The notes under the pieces were generated by a model. It saw only the letters and a list, made by a program, of their open reading frames with translations, had not been told where the DNA came from and did no database searches. A stretch of DNA of 64,000 nucleotides, from assembly GCA_017617295.1 (NCBI GenBank), contig JAFZWN010000021.1, positions 1 through 64,000 of the forward strand. Direction: 5' to 3'. Below, in pieces: positions 1 to 8,841 of this stretch. The number at the start of each line of letters is the position of its first letter. The first letter of the stretch is position 1. This DNA is from Clostridiales bacterium (GTDB lineage: Bacteria; Bacillota; Clostridia; Saccharofermentanales; Saccharofermentanaceae). The translations under genes were made by a program, and so were the position numbers.

Positions 1-1493
1 GGTCGCTGGATGACCATGCATTTTATAACTGTAGAAATCTTAGGAATGTGATACTTCCTGAAAGTATATATCAAATAGGAGATTATGCATTTTCTGGTTG
101 TACAAGTTTAAATTCTGTAGTAATGAGTAACTATGATTATTACAATAAAGCATTTCCGAGTTGGGATGAATATTCAAGCATTTTTCATTATTATTATACT
201 ATTTCGTATATAACAAACGGAGAGGGAACTGTTAGTGGAAAAAGAAAAACATATGGTACAGATGAATTTGAATTGATTGTTACCCCAGAAAATTATTATG
301 GCATTGACAGTGTTATATGGGATAACGGATTTAGAACCGTTGTACTGTACCCAAATGATGAAGGCTTGTATACAATGCCTGATTCTGATGTTGCCGCAAC
401 TTTAAATGTATCAATTAGTCATTCACATACTGTAGTTAGTGATCCTGCTATTGCGCCTGATTGCATACACATTGGATTGACCGAAGGAAGCCATTGTTCG
501 ATTTGCGGTGAAGTAATAGTTCCTCAATATTCTGTTCCTGCGACAGGACATACTCCTGTAATTGATCCTGCAGTGGCAGCGACGACTGCCGCAACAGGTC
601 TTACAGAAGGAAGTCATTGCTCGGTATGTGGAGAGATTATAGTTGCTCAAAGTGTTATACCCACTATCACAACCACAAACAACACCACTACCGCCCCGAC
701 TCCAGCAACTCCGACTCAATCTACATCGGCAAATACACCTTATAGTACTGGATCAGGGGTTTCCGGTTTTGTTGAGAGACTTTATACAGTAGCTTTAGGA
801 AGAAGTTCCGATCCTGTTGGACAACAGCAGTGGGTTAATACTATTACATCAGGGCAGAATACCGGTGCGGATGTAGCTAGGGGATTTCTTTATAGTCCTG
901 AGTTTATTAACAAGAATTGTACTAATGAAGAATTTGTCAGGATTCTATATCGCACTTTCTTTGGGCGAGAAGCAGATGTAAACGGATTAAATGCATGGGT
1001 TGGGGTGCTTTACCAGGGTGATAGCAGACAAAACGTCATTGAAGGATTTATTAATTCTACTGAATGGGCAAATCTCTGCCTATCATATGGTATTTCTTCC
1101 GGTGGAACCGGGTCACCGTCTGTTGATGTAGAGCCTAACCAAGCCACAGTAGATTTTGCCACTAGGCTTTATACAACTTGTCTTAATAGAAACGCTGATC
1201 CGAGTGGACTTATGGCATGGGCTCGTCAATTAGCTAATCAGAGAGAAACCGGAACTGGAGCTGCCAGAGGTTTTTTCTTCAGCGAAGAGTTTATAAGACA
1301 AAATATAAGTAATGAAGAATATGTAGCCCGATTGTACAGAACATTTATGGGAAGAGAACCTGATGTGATTGGGTTTAATGCTTGGGTGAGCCAGCTGTAT
1401 AGCGGAATATCCAGAGAAGAAGTCTTCAATGGGTTCGCTCAATCTCAGGAGTTCACACAGATCTGTGCCCAGTACGGGATCGTGAGAGGGTGA
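1..1493 (+). CDS. Large surface protein with BspA-like LRR and two DUF4214 repeats (5' end outside window)
   Basis: The reading frame is open from base 3, so the gene starts before the window. The GTG at 48 is an internal codon: the residues before and after it read as one leucine-rich repeat of the BspA (LRR_5) type (...AFYNCRNLRNVILPE...). After it come a beta-rich linker, two copies of a Cys-containing motif (GLTEGSHCSICGE, then GLTEGSHCSVCGE), a Thr/Pro-rich spacer, and two DUF4214 repeats of about 110 residues each (motifs FVERLYTVALGR and FATRLYTTCLNR). DUF4214 is common in extracellular and S-layer-type proteins. The layout indicates an exported adhesion or surface protein; no sortase signal is present at the C-terminus. 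The DNA is more AT-rich than the housekeeping genes downstream, as is the next gene. Function beyond surface location is unknown. Confidence 0.85.
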   Translation, partial: SLDDHAFYNCRNLRNVILPESIYQIGDYAFSGCTSLNSVVMSNYDYYNKAFPSWDEYSSIFHYYYTISYITNGEGTVSGKRKTYGTDEFELIVTPENYYGIDSVIWDNGFRTVVLYPNDEGLYTMPDSDVAATLNVSISHSHTVVSDPAIAPDCIHIGLTEGSHCSICGEVIVPQYSVPATGHTPVIDPAVAATTAATGLTEGSHCSVCGEIIVAQSVIPTITTTNNTTTAPTPATPTQSTSANTPYSTGSGVSGFVERLYTVALGRSSDPVGQQQWVNTITSGQNTGADVARGFLYSPEFINKNCTNEEFVRILYRTFFGREADVNGLNAWVGVLYQGDSRQNVIEGFINSTEWANLCLSYGISSGGTGSPSVDVEPNQATVDFATRLYTTCLNRNADPSGLMAWARQLANQRETGTGAARGFFFSEEFIRQNISNEEYVARLYRTFMGREPDVIGFNAWVSQLYSGISREEVFNGFAQSQEFTQICAQYGIVRG

Positions 1494-1539
1494 TTAATCA
1501 GTAGTCACTACTTGATGAACGAATAAGGAGGATGACTAT

Positions 1540-2211
1540 ATGACTGCTAATGATGTAAAAATTGTACCTGATCTCAGTACCGTTGACATCAAAGATTGTA
1601 TAAAAAGATTTGAAGCAGAGAATCAAACAAGTGAGGTAGCTGTTAGTTCTGTGTTTTCACGATATAACAAGAATATAGAGTTATCGGAAATTCTTATAAA
1701 AGTTATTGTTATAAATAGTTGTTATAATGCAAGACTTAACAATAATCATACAAGTAACGATACAGAAAATGTCAATCTTCCCGTGGATGTTTATACCATA
1801 TCAGATCATTTTTTCAGACGACGTGAAGAAATTGCCAAGTATGTTGAAGATAAGGATAAAATTAGTTTGATAGAGAATCTTAAAAAGGTTGGCGATGAAT
1901 ATAAAATAGCGTACTCGTTTGTTACCAAATACTTTTATTGGGAATATCAGGATATGGACATTTATATGGTTGATCGCTATGTAAAAGGAGTTTTGTATTA
2001 CTATAACAAGCAAATCCAATATACTGAGAAATTTACTCAAAAGGATCTGGATAACTATACAGTGTTTTGTAGTGCTTACGATGCTTTTTTCTCAGCACTC
2101 CATAAGGTGAATAACTACGTGTTTAAAAGCACAAGAGAAAAGGACATATTTCTTTGGATGTTCGCTAAGGATCTGGAAAAGAAAAAACATATAAAAATCA
2201 CATATGAATAA
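1540..2211 (+). CDS. Conserved-looking hypothetical protein, AT-rich
   Basis: A 223-residue protein with an excellent ribosome site (AAGGAGG, 1527-1533) before the ATG, 46 bp behind the DUF4214 gene and so probably co-transcribed. It has no signal peptide or membrane segment and is predicted largely helical. A stretch near residue 125 (SFVTKYFYWEYQDMDIYMVD) recalls a motif of the form S-F-A-T-K-Y-x-x-W-x-x-P that I associate with uncharacterised cytosolic proteins sometimes found near defence genes, but I cannot name the family. Its low GC content suggests it and the upstream gene arrived together. A terminator follows at 2248. Confidence 0.7.
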   Translation: MTANDVKIVPDLSTVDIKDCIKRFEAENQTSEVAVSSVFSRYNKNIELSEILIKVIVINSCYNARLNNNHTSNDTENVNLPVDVYTISDHFFRRREEIAKYVEDKDKISLIENLKKVGDEYKIAYSFVTKYFYWEYQDMDIYMVDRYVKGVLYYYNKQIQYTEKFTQKDLDNYTVFCSAYDAFFSALHKVNNYVFKSTREKDIFLWMFAKDLEKKKHIKITYE

Positions 2212-2247
2212 TCGACAACAAGATATTGTTAATAAGATTAAAAGCCG

Positions 2248-2281
2248 GTCGGCAGATTAGAAATGGTCTGCCGACTTTTTT
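2248..2281 (+). terminator. Rho-independent terminator after the 1540 gene
   Basis: Perfect 9-bp stem GTCGGCAGA / TCTGCCGAC (2248-2256 and 2267-2275) with a 10-nt loop and six T residues at once after it. It ends the DUF4214 / hypothetical transcript. Confidence 0.9.
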
Positions 2282-2340
2282 CTGCAGGGAAGGAAAACCG
2301 GAGTTCCTCATGACGGAACAGCCGATTAAGAATAACAACT

Positions 2341-2471
2341 ACCGACCGGCTTAATTCCGTTTATCAGATCCGCAGGCGCTGTCAAGTCCCAAGCCGCTTC
2401 GCGGTGCCCCGTGGGCAGACTTGACAGAAGGAGCCTGCCGGATCTGTAAGATCAGCGATAAGCCGGCCGGT
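2341..2471. other. Nested inverted repeat, candidate structured RNA or palindromic element
   Basis: Three concentric stems are visible. The outer stem pairs 2341-2353 with 2459-2471 (12 of 13 pairs). The middle stem pairs 2365-2377 with 2433-2446 (13 pairs, one bulged base). The inner stem CTGTCAAGTC / GACTTGACAG pairs 2379-2388 with 2418-2427 perfectly. At the tip are two small GC hairpins, CCGC-TTC-GCGG (2394-2404) and GCCC-CGT-GGGC (2406-2416). There is no open reading frame of note and no T-run at either end, so it is not a simple terminator. It may be a non-coding RNA, part of the 5' region of a longer transcript, or a palindromic repeat element. No second copy is in this window. Confidence 0.6.
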
Positions 2472-2519
2472 GAACAGAATTGATCTGCCGTTTCGTGATG
2501 CCTATGTTGAAAGAACGAT

Positions 2520-2651
2520 TTCAACCTTTTTTGCGAAAAATCCAAAAAAGGTTGAAGTCGGGGGTACGGACTGACCAAAAAGGTTGAATTACGTTTTGAA
2601 AATGCTTCAAAAGGTTGAAATTACCTTTCGATATAGAACAAAAAGGTTGAA
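2520..2651 (+). repeat. Phased array of GGTTGAA boxes preceded by A-tracts
   Basis: GGTTGAA occurs at 2550, 2582, 2613 and 2645, so the starts are 32, 31 and 32 bp apart, about three helical turns each. Every copy has four to six A residues before it. A fifth box in reverse orientation (TTCAACC, 2520-2526) lies 30 bp before the first and makes a perfect 14-bp inverted repeat with it (2520-2533 against 2543-2556, 9-nt spacer). The array ends two bases before an extended -10 promoter element. The boxes lie on one face of the helix and look like sites for a multimeric DNA-binding protein or intrinsically bent DNA upstream of the rpmF promoter. Confidence 0.75.
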
Positions 2652-2652
2652 A

Positions 2653-2661
2653 TGATATAAT
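2653..2661 (+). promoter_or_regulatory. Extended -10 promoter for rpmF
   Basis: TGATATAAT matches a perfect extended -10 (TGnTATAAT). The position expected for a -35 hexamer holds no good TTGACA and falls within the last spacing of the GGTTGAA array, which suggests an activator or the extended -10 substitutes for it. It gives a leader of about 160 nt before rpmF at 2829. Confidence 0.65.
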
Positions 2662-2828
2662 GGTGCTGCCGAGATCTTTCCGGGATGCATTTTCGATTCG
2701 AAGATGCAGTCCAGTTAATTCGGAGAAACAGGCAAAAAAGTCCTTGCAAAAAGGATAAACATAATGTACAATCGTAAAGCATTATGCGAGAAACGGATTA
2801 ACCCTACAGTAGATGGAGGTGAAGATAT

Positions 2829-3014
2829 ATGGCACATCCTAAGAGAAAGTGGTCGAAGGCAAGGACTTCCCGCCACAGAAGCGCATGGAAGCTTGCGACA
2901 CCCGGTTTTGTTGAGTGCCCGCAGTGTCATTCCAAGATGCTTCGCCGCAAAGTTTGCAAGAATTGCGGTTATCTTGACGGCAAGCAGGTCATAGCGATCG
3001 GCGAAGAAGTTTGA
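2829..3014 (+). CDS. rpmF: 50S ribosomal protein L32
   Basis: A 61-residue basic protein beginning MAHPKRKWSKARTSRHRSAWK, as in bacterial L32. It carries a complete four-cysteine zinc ribbon (CPQC...CKNC), so it is the zinc-binding (C+) form rather than the C- paralogue made under zinc starvation. The ribosome site GGAGGTG sits 7 bases before the ATG. It is transcribed alone: a strong terminator follows at 3041. The usual upstream partner (DUF177/YceD) is missing and replaced by non-coding DNA. Confidence 0.98.
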   Translation: MAHPKRKWSKARTSRHRSAWKLATPGFVECPQCHSKMLRRKVCKNCGYLDGKQVIAIGEEV

Positions 3015-3040
3015 CCCGAATTTAAAGCAGGCTTAAGACA

Positions 3041-3070
3041 GGGTGGTGTTTAATGGCACCACCCTTTTTT
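3041..3070 (+). terminator. Terminator after rpmF
   Basis: Perfect 8-bp stem GGGTGGTG / CACCACCC with an 8-nt loop, followed by TTTTTT. It separates rpmF from der, 23 bp before the der start codon. Confidence 0.92.
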
Positions 3071-3092
3071 ACTGATTTTTGGAGAATAAGAG

Positions 3093-4418
3093 ATGAGCAA
3101 ACCCGTAGTAGCTATAGTCGGAAGACCCAATGTCGGAAAGTCTTCGCTCTTTAACGCCCTTTACGGCGAGAGGATATCGATCGTACACGATACCCCCGGC
3201 GTAACACGTGACCGTATCTATGCCACCGCCAAGTGGAGAGAGCGGGAGTTTGTAATGATCGATACCGGCGGTATCGAGCCTTCCACGAGCGATGTCATAT
3301 TGAAGGGCATGAGGCTTCAGGCCGAGATCGCGATCGAGACGGCCGATGTCATCGTTTTCATGTGCGATATCAAGGCGGGCATGACGGCGGCCGATGAGGA
3401 GATAGCCGTAATGCTCCAGAAGAGCAAGAAGCCCATAGTCCTTTGCGTTAACAAGGTGGACTATGTAGGTGATCCGCCTGCCGAGATGTATGAGTTCTAT
3501 AATCTCGGTATCGGCGATGTAGTTCCGATCTCCGCCGCACACAGGCTCGGGATAGGCGATCTTCTCGATACCGTTTTCGAGCATTTCCCCGATCCAACTG
3601 AGAACGAGGAGGAGGAAGGCATAATCAGGGTCGCACTGATAGGAAGACCTAATGCGGGCAAATCTTCTCTTACGAATACTCTTGCCGGAAGCGACAGATC
3701 GATAGTATCCGATATAGCAGGCACGACCAGGGATGCCGTTGACGTTCAGATAGAGAATAAATACGGCAAGTTCGTGATAGTCGATACCGCAGGTATGCGA
3801 AAGAAGAGCCGCATCGAGGATGTCATCGAGAAATATTCGATGGTAAGGGCTCTGTCCGCGATAGACAATGCCTCTGTATGCGTCATCCTTATAGATGCCA
3901 CGGTGGGCGTTACCGAGCAGGATACAAGGGTCGCGGGTCTCGCGCACGATGCCGGAAAGGCATGTATCTTTGCGATCAACAAGTGGGATCTGGTCGATAA
4001 GCAGACCGGAACCCTCGAAGCAATGACGAAGATCATAAGAGACAGGTTTGCCTTTATGGATTATGCTCCGGTCGTATTCATCTCGGCAAAGACAGGACAG
4101 AGGACGGACAGGCTCTGGGAGAAGATCGTCTCCGTTCACGAGCAGGCTGGGAGAAGGCTTACGACGGGCGTATTTAACGATATGCTCAATGAGGCTGTCG
4201 CGATGGTACCGACTCCCCAGGATAAGGGCAGGCACTTAAAGATCTATTACGGAACGCAGGTGTCGAGCTTCCCGCCCACATTCGCGCTCTTCGTAAATGA
4301 CAAGGAACTGTCCCATTTCTCCTATGAACGTTATATCGAGAACCAGATCAGGAAGAACTTCGGCTTTGAAGGGACCCCTATAAGGATATATATGCGTAAT
4401 AAGAAAGGCGATAACTGA
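3093..4418 (+). CDS. der: Ribosome biogenesis GTPase Der (EngA)
   Basis: A 441-residue protein with the two tandem GTPase domains diagnostic of Der, which acts in maturation of the 50S subunit in the cytoplasm. The first P-loop GRPNVGKS is at residues 10-17, with DTGG at 57-60 and NKVD at 120-123. The second P-loop GRPNAGKS is at 184-191, with DTAG and NKWD following. A C-terminal KH-like domain ends in a basic tail (MRNKKGDN). The length is usual for the family. The ribosome site GGAG lies 8 bases before the ATG. It probably has its own promoter in the short gap after the rpmF terminator, or is read through from it. Confidence 0.98.
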   Translation: MSKPVVAIVGRPNVGKSSLFNALYGERISIVHDTPGVTRDRIYATAKWREREFVMIDTGGIEPSTSDVILKGMRLQAEIAIETADVIVFMCDIKAGMTAADEEIAVMLQKSKKPIVLCVNKVDYVGDPPAEMYEFYNLGIGDVVPISAAHRLGIGDLLDTVFEHFPDPTENEEEEGIIRVALIGRPNAGKSSLTNTLAGSDRSIVSDIAGTTRDAVDVQIENKYGKFVIVDTAGMRKKSRIEDVIEKYSMVRALSAIDNASVCVILIDATVGVTEQDTRVAGLAHDAGKACIFAINKWDLVDKQTGTLEAMTKIIRDRFAFMDYAPVVFISAKTGQRTDRLWEKIVSVHEQAGRRLTTGVFNDMLNEAVAMVPTPQDKGRHLKIYYGTQVSSFPPTFALFVNDKELSHFSYERYIENQIRKNFGFEGTPIRIYMRNKKGDN

Positions 4419-4527
4419 TCATATTTTGTGTAATGTGACGGCTAAAAAAGCCACGCGGATATGCGGCCGGAAATATAAAATATTAAGCGGCAGAAAACAT
4501 TCGTAAAAAGCAAACAGGAGTATATTT

Positions 4528-6366
4528 ATGGCAAAGATCGAGAACATGCGTAATATCGCGATCATAGCGCACGTAGACCACGGAAAGACTACCATCGTAG
4601 ATTCCATGCTCAAGCAGGCAGGTATCTACAGAGAGAACGAGCAGATCGTTGAGCAGGTAATGGACAGTAATGACCTCGAGAGGGAAAGAGGCATCACGAT
4701 CCTTGCCAAGAATACGGCCATCCAGTACAAGGACATTAGGATCAACGTCGTTGATACTCCCGGACATGCTGACTTCGGAGGAGAAGTTGAGCGCGTGCTT
4801 AAGATGGTAGACGCAGTACTTCTCGTCGTCGATGCTTTCGACGGCCCCATGCCCCAGACAAGATTCGTTCTGCGTAAGGCTCTCGAGATGGGTCTCAAGC
4901 CTATCGTCTGCATCAATAAGATCGACAGACCCGACGCCCGTCCCAATCAGGTCGTCGACATGGTCCTCGATCTCTTTATCGAGCTCGGCGCCGATGACGA
5001 CCAGCTCGAGTTCCCGATCGTTTACACATCCGGTAAGGTCGGCATTGCCACCCTTGATCTCAAGGAATATGAGGAAGGCAAGCAGCTCGATTTCACTCCT
5101 CTGCTTGATACCGTCGTTGAATATACGCCCTGTCCCGAGGGTGATCCCGATGCCCCTTTGCAGCTTCTCGTATCCAATATCGATTCCGATCCCTATATCG
5201 GAAGGATCGCGGTAGGCCGTATCGAGAGAGGTACGATCTCCCAGAATCAGAATGTCGCAGTAGTTACATACGGGACCGAAGGCAAGAGGAATTCCAGAGT
5301 CGTTAAGCTCCTGAGATTTGCCGGACTTTCCAGACAGGATATCGATTCCGCTTCCATCGGCGAGATCGTATGCGTCGCGGGTATCCCCGAGATCAATATC
5401 GGTGATACGATCTGTGATGTAAACAATCCCGAGGCTGTTCCGTTCGTCAATATCGACGAGCCCACTATCGCCATGACATTCTCGGTCAACGACAGCCCGT
5501 TTGCCGGACAGGAAGGAAAGTATGTAACATCCAGACATCTTCGTGACAGGCTCTTTAAGGAAGTCGAGACCAATGTCTCGATGAGAGTCGAAGAGACCGA
5601 TACGACAGAGGCATTCGTCGTAAAGGGAAGAGGAGAACTGCACCTTTCCATCCTTATAGAGACGATGAGAAGAGAAGGATATGAATTCCAGGTATCCCGT
5701 CCCAAGGTCATCATGAAGGAAGTCGACGGCGTTATGTGCGAGCCTGTCGAAGACCTCATGATCGACGTTCCCGAGGACTTCGTCGGACCCGTTATGGAGA
5801 AGCTCGGAAGACGTAAGGCGGAGCTCCTTAATATGCTCCCTCCCGACAAGGGCTATAGCAGACTTGAGTTCCGTATCCCCTCCAGAGGTATCATCGGATA
5901 CCGTACCGAGTTTTTGACCGACACTAAGGGCAATGGTATAATGAACAGCGTGATCAGTGGCTTTGAGCCCTTTGCCGGAGACATCGAGACACGTACTCAC
6001 GGTGTGCTCGTGGCATTCGAGAGCGGTGAGGCCATGACATATGGTCTGTTCAATGCACAGGACAGAGGAGCGCTCCTTATCGGCGCGGGCACTCCCGTAT
6101 ACGAGGGCATGATAGTGGGTATCAATCCCAAGCCCGAGGATATAACGGTCAATGTCTGCAAGAAGAAGCATGTAACAAACATGAGAGCCGCAGGATCCGA
6201 CGATGCCATGCGTCTTACGCCTCCTTTGAACTACAGCCTTGAGCAGTGCCTCGAACTTATCGAAGATGATGAGCTCTGTGAGGTCACTCCTAAGAATATC
6301 AGGCTTCGTAAGAAGATACTTAATACTGATCTCAGGATGAAGGACAGAGCCAAGAAAAAGGGATAA
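4528..6366 (+). CDS. typA: Translational GTPase TypA/BipA
   Basis: A 612-residue translation-factor GTPase that binds the ribosome and supports 50S assembly and stress or cold growth. The P-loop HVDHGKTT is at residues 15-22, the switch region reads [20 protein letters not shown] is G3 and NKID is G4. Elongation-factor domains II, III and V follow, and the C-terminal TypA-specific region contains RNAQ-like and [10 protein letters not shown] motifs. It starts at an ATG 11 bases after AGGAG. It is first in a tight rightward operon: mltG begins 3 bp after its stop. Confidence 0.98.
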   Translation: MAKIENMRNIAIIAHVDHGKTTIVDSMLKQAGIYRENEQIVEQVMDSNDLERERGITILAKNTAIQYKDIRINVVDTPGHADFGGEVERVLKMVDAVLLVVDAFDGPMPQTRFVLRKALEMGLKPIVCINKIDRPDARPNQVVDMVLDLFIELGADDDQLEFPIVYTSGKVGIATLDLKEYEEGKQLDFTPLLDTVVEYTPCPEGDPDAPLQLLVSNIDSDPYIGRIAVGRIERGTISQNQNVAVVTYGTEGKRNSRVVKLLRFAGLSRQDIDSASIGEIVCVAGIPEINIGDTICDVNNPEAVPFVNIDEPTIAMTFSVNDSPFAGQEGKYVTSRHLRDRLFKEVETNVSMRVEETDTTEAFVVKGRGELHLSILIETMRREGYEFQVSRPKVIMKEVDGVMCEPVEDLMIDVPEDFVGPVMEKLGRRKAELLNMLPPDKGYSRLEFRIPSRGIIGYRTEFLTDTKGNGIMNSVISGFEPFAGDIETRTHGVLVAFESGEAMTYGLFNAQDRGALLIGAGTPVYEGMIVGINPKPEDITVNVCKKKHVTNMRAAGSDDAMRLTPPLNYSLEQCLELIEDDELCEVTPKNIRLRKKILNTDLRMKDRAKKKG

Positions 6367-6369
6367 TAA

Positions 6370-7578
6370 ATGCTGTCTAAGAAGATCAAGATCGCTCTTC
6401 GCATACTTCTTGTTACGGTCCTCCTGTTTATCTTTCTGGTGACCGGAGTATATTTCGGATACAATTACGTTATTTCACAGGAGCAGCGTATCGCGAGTCT
6501 TCAGGCCCGTATAGAGAGCGGTGAGTTCGTGGTCGACAAGGATACCGAAGGCGCTGTGCCTCTGGTCATCAATACCGGTGACATGACTTCTGATATCGCC
6601 GAGCACCTTTTTGAACTGGGGCTTATCGACAATACTTTCGTATTTTCGCTGATGAGCAAGATAAACGGTTTTGACGGCGCATATATGGCCGGTACGCACT
6701 ATCTCATGCCGGGAATGGCCTACGATGAGATAATGTATTTCCTCACTCTGAAACCCGAGAGCGTTGTCGTAACTTTCCCTGAGGGGATCACCTATAATGA
6801 GATCAAGCAGAGGCTCCATGACGCCGGCCTGACATTCTCCGACGAGGAGATGGACGAGTGCATGGACAGCCCGAACCTCTTTACGGAATACAGGTTCGTA
6901 GCCGAACTGCACCTGACAGATGAGCGTGACCACGTATTGTCCGGATATCTTTTCCCCGATACATACGAATTCGATATCAATGCCAGCGCGAGGACCATCG
7001 TCAACACATTCCTCAATAATACGAACAGCAAGCTCTACGACGAGTATTATGACAGGGCTGATGCCATCGGAATGTCGCTCGATGAGGTCATTACTTTCGC
7101 TTCTCTTATCCAGAGCGAGACGTCGAGAGCAACTGATATGATGTTTATCTCTGCGGTCTTCCATAACAGGCTGGCATCGGAAGACGAGTCGTTCCATTAT
7201 ATGAGCTCCGACGCCTCCATCAACTATCTCCGCGAGATGAGAGGACTTCCCCGCCGTCTCGTGCTTACTTCGGACGATCTGGCTATCGACAGCCCGTATA
7301 ATACCTATACTCATCCGGGACTTCCGCCGGGACCCGTTTGTATGCCCGGTCTCGATGCCATCCAGGCTGCGCTCTATCCCGAACCCAACTGCAACTATTT
7401 CTATTTCTGCGCTGACGGAGAAGGCGGAACGGTCTATGCCGTAACGCTCGAAGAGCATGAGGCTAACGTCGCCAGATTCAGAGAGATATGGGAAGCACAG
7501 GATGCCGAGGCAGGAGTAGCGGCTCCCGCATCTGAGACTGTCGCTGAGACAGATCCGGAAAGTCAGAGTGAAGACTGA
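6370..7578 (+). CDS. mltG: Endolytic transglycosylase MltG
   Basis: A 402-residue protein with one N-terminal membrane anchor (about residues 8-30) and an extracellular YceG/MltG domain. MltG cleaves nascent peptidoglycan strands at the membrane. The catalytic-region motif appears as FASLIQSET (usually ASIVEKE, with the essential Glu), and the strongly conserved end HPGLPPGPVCMPGLDAIQAAL is nearly intact. The tail after about residue 375 is Ala/Glu/Ser rich and probably disordered. The gene starts 3 bp after typA and overlaps or abuts the U32 gene. Confidence 0.95.
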   Translation: MLSKKIKIALRILLVTVLLFIFLVTGVYFGYNYVISQEQRIASLQARIESGEFVVDKDTEGAVPLVINTGDMTSDIAEHLFELGLIDNTFVFSLMSKINGFDGAYMAGTHYLMPGMAYDEIMYFLTLKPESVVVTFPEGITYNEIKQRLHDAGLTFSDEEMDECMDSPNLFTEYRFVAELHLTDERDHVLSGYLFPDTYEFDINASARTIVNTFLNNTNSKLYDEYYDRADAIGMSLDEVITFASLIQSETSRATDMMFISAVFHNRLASEDESFHYMSSDASINYLREMRGLPRRLVLTSDDLAIDSPYNTYTHPGLPPGPVCMPGLDAIQAALYPEPNCNYFYFCADGEGGTVYAVTLEEHEANVARFREIWEAQDAEAGVAAPASETVAETDPESQSED

Positions 7579-7579
7579 T

Positions 7580-8839
7580 ATGAAACGCCCCGAGGTTCTA
7601 AGTCCCGCAGGAGATCCGGAGAAGCTCCGCACTGCAGTGGCATACGGCGCAGATGCTGTATATATGTCCGGTAAGAGCTTCGGTCTCCGTACTTTCAGCG
7701 GGAATTTTGATCATGCTCAGATGAAGGAAAGCATAAGCTACGCTCACGGTAAGGGCGTAAAGTGCTATGTCACCATGAATATTATGGCGACGGAAGAAGA
7801 TATTTCCAAAGTCGGTGATGAGATAGATTTTGTTGCCAATGAGGCAAAAGCCGATGCCATACTGGTATCGGATCCCGGTATCTTCTCGAAGATCAGAGAT
7901 ATCGCCCCGCAGATGCAGATACATATCTCGACCCAGGCCAGTACCACCAACAGCGAAGCCTGCAGATTCTGGTATAAGATGGGTGCGAGCCGTATTGTCC
8001 TCGCGCGGGAGGTATCGCTTGAGCAGATCCGTAAGATAAAGAACAATATCCCGGAGGATCTGGAGATAGAGTGTTTTGTTCACGGTGCCATGTGCATGGC
8101 ATATTCGGGAAGATGCATGCTCTCGAACTACTTTACGGGACGACGGGCCAACGGAGGCGCCTGTGCCCAGCCGTGCCGGTGGGGTTATACGGTATCAGAG
8201 GAAAAGAGGCCGGATATACATCTGCCGGTCGAAGAGGATCCCCGAGGCACATATATCTTCAGCAGCAAGGATCTGTGTATGGTCGATCACATCCCGGATA
8301 TGATCGAAGCAGGTATCGACAGCCTTAAGATAGAAGGCAGGATAAAGGGAGCATATTATGCTGCCGCCGCTACCAAAGTGTACAGGGAAGCGGTCGATCT
8401 GTATCTGTCCGATCCTTCCGGGTTTAAAGCCGATCCCAACTGGGGGATATTACTGGATAAGGTAGTTCACCGCGATTATTATACGGGGTTCTTTTATACT
8501 TCGCCTTCGGAAACGGCAGCTATAGCTCCCGAAAAGACATATAACAAGCCTGCTTTCGTTACCTGCAGGGTGGAGGGCAGAGAAGGAGACCTGTACAGGG
8601 TCAGCCAGATAAACAAGGTGTATAACGGAGATACCCTGAACGTATTAAAGCCCGAAGGATATGAGGCTCCCGTCCGGATAACCGGTATGTGGGATCAGGA
8701 TATGAACGTGATAGATTCCGCTCCTCACCCTCAGATGATATTCTATATCAGGTTGGACAGGGATACCGATCTGCCAGAGATGTCTTTTCTCAGCCGTGAC
8801 GGTGACAAGGATGAAGGAATACTCCCCAATAACGGATGA
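7580..8839 (+). CDS. U32 family protein, TrhP-like (tRNA uridine hydroxylation)
   Basis: A 419-residue peptidase-U32-family protein. It begins with the typical RPEVLSPAGDPEKL and has the family signature with four clustered cysteines (HGAMCMAYSGRCMLSNY, then GGACAQPCRW), proposed to hold an iron-sulfur cluster. Despite the old peptidase name, characterised members (TrhP, RlhA) act in hydroxylation of tRNA or rRNA bases with prephenate-pathway input. In Bacillus subtilis mltG also lies next to trhP genes, with a methyltransferase between them that is absent here. ATG 7580 is preferred over the GTG at 7568, which would overlap the end of mltG. It is the last gene of the typA-mltG operon and converges on the AI-2E gene. 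Confidence 0.85.
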   Translation: MKRPEVLSPAGDPEKLRTAVAYGADAVYMSGKSFGLRTFSGNFDHAQMKESISYAHGKGVKCYVTMNIMATEEDISKVGDEIDFVANEAKADAILVSDPGIFSKIRDIAPQMQIHISTQASTTNSEACRFWYKMGASRIVLAREVSLEQIRKIKNNIPEDLEIECFVHGAMCMAYSGRCMLSNYFTGRRANGGACAQPCRWGYTVSEEKRPDIHLPVEEDPRGTYIFSSKDLCMVDHIPDMIEAGIDSLKIEGRIKGAYYAAAATKVYREAVDLYLSDPSGFKADPNWGILLDKVVHRDYYTGFFYTSPSETAAIAPEKTYNKPAFVTCRVEGREGDLYRVSQINKVYNGDTLNVLKPEGYEAPVRITGMWDQDMNVIDSAPHPQMIFYIRLDRDTDLPEMSFLSRDGDKDEGILPNNG

Positions 8840-8841
8840 TA

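Noticed and set aside
423-719. Minus-strand 98-codon frame inside the DUF4214 gene
   Set aside because: Cys/Arg/Ser-rich shadow of the Thr-rich and Cys-motif region on the other strand.
2341-2471. 6S RNA, SRP RNA or integron attC site
   Set aside because: The layout recalls them in outline, but the conserved sequence marks of 6S/SRP RNA and the core sites of attC are not present; kept only as an unnamed structure.
2520-2651. CRISPR array
   Set aside because: The repeats are only about 11 bp and the spacing is 31-32 bp in total, with no long repeat units and no cas genes nearby.
4483-6171. 562-codon open frame on the minus strand opposite typA (and similar long frames opposite der, glgP, mltG and ilvE)
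   Set aside because: Antisense shadow of a conserved gene caused by codon bias; no ribosome site, no recognisable domain.
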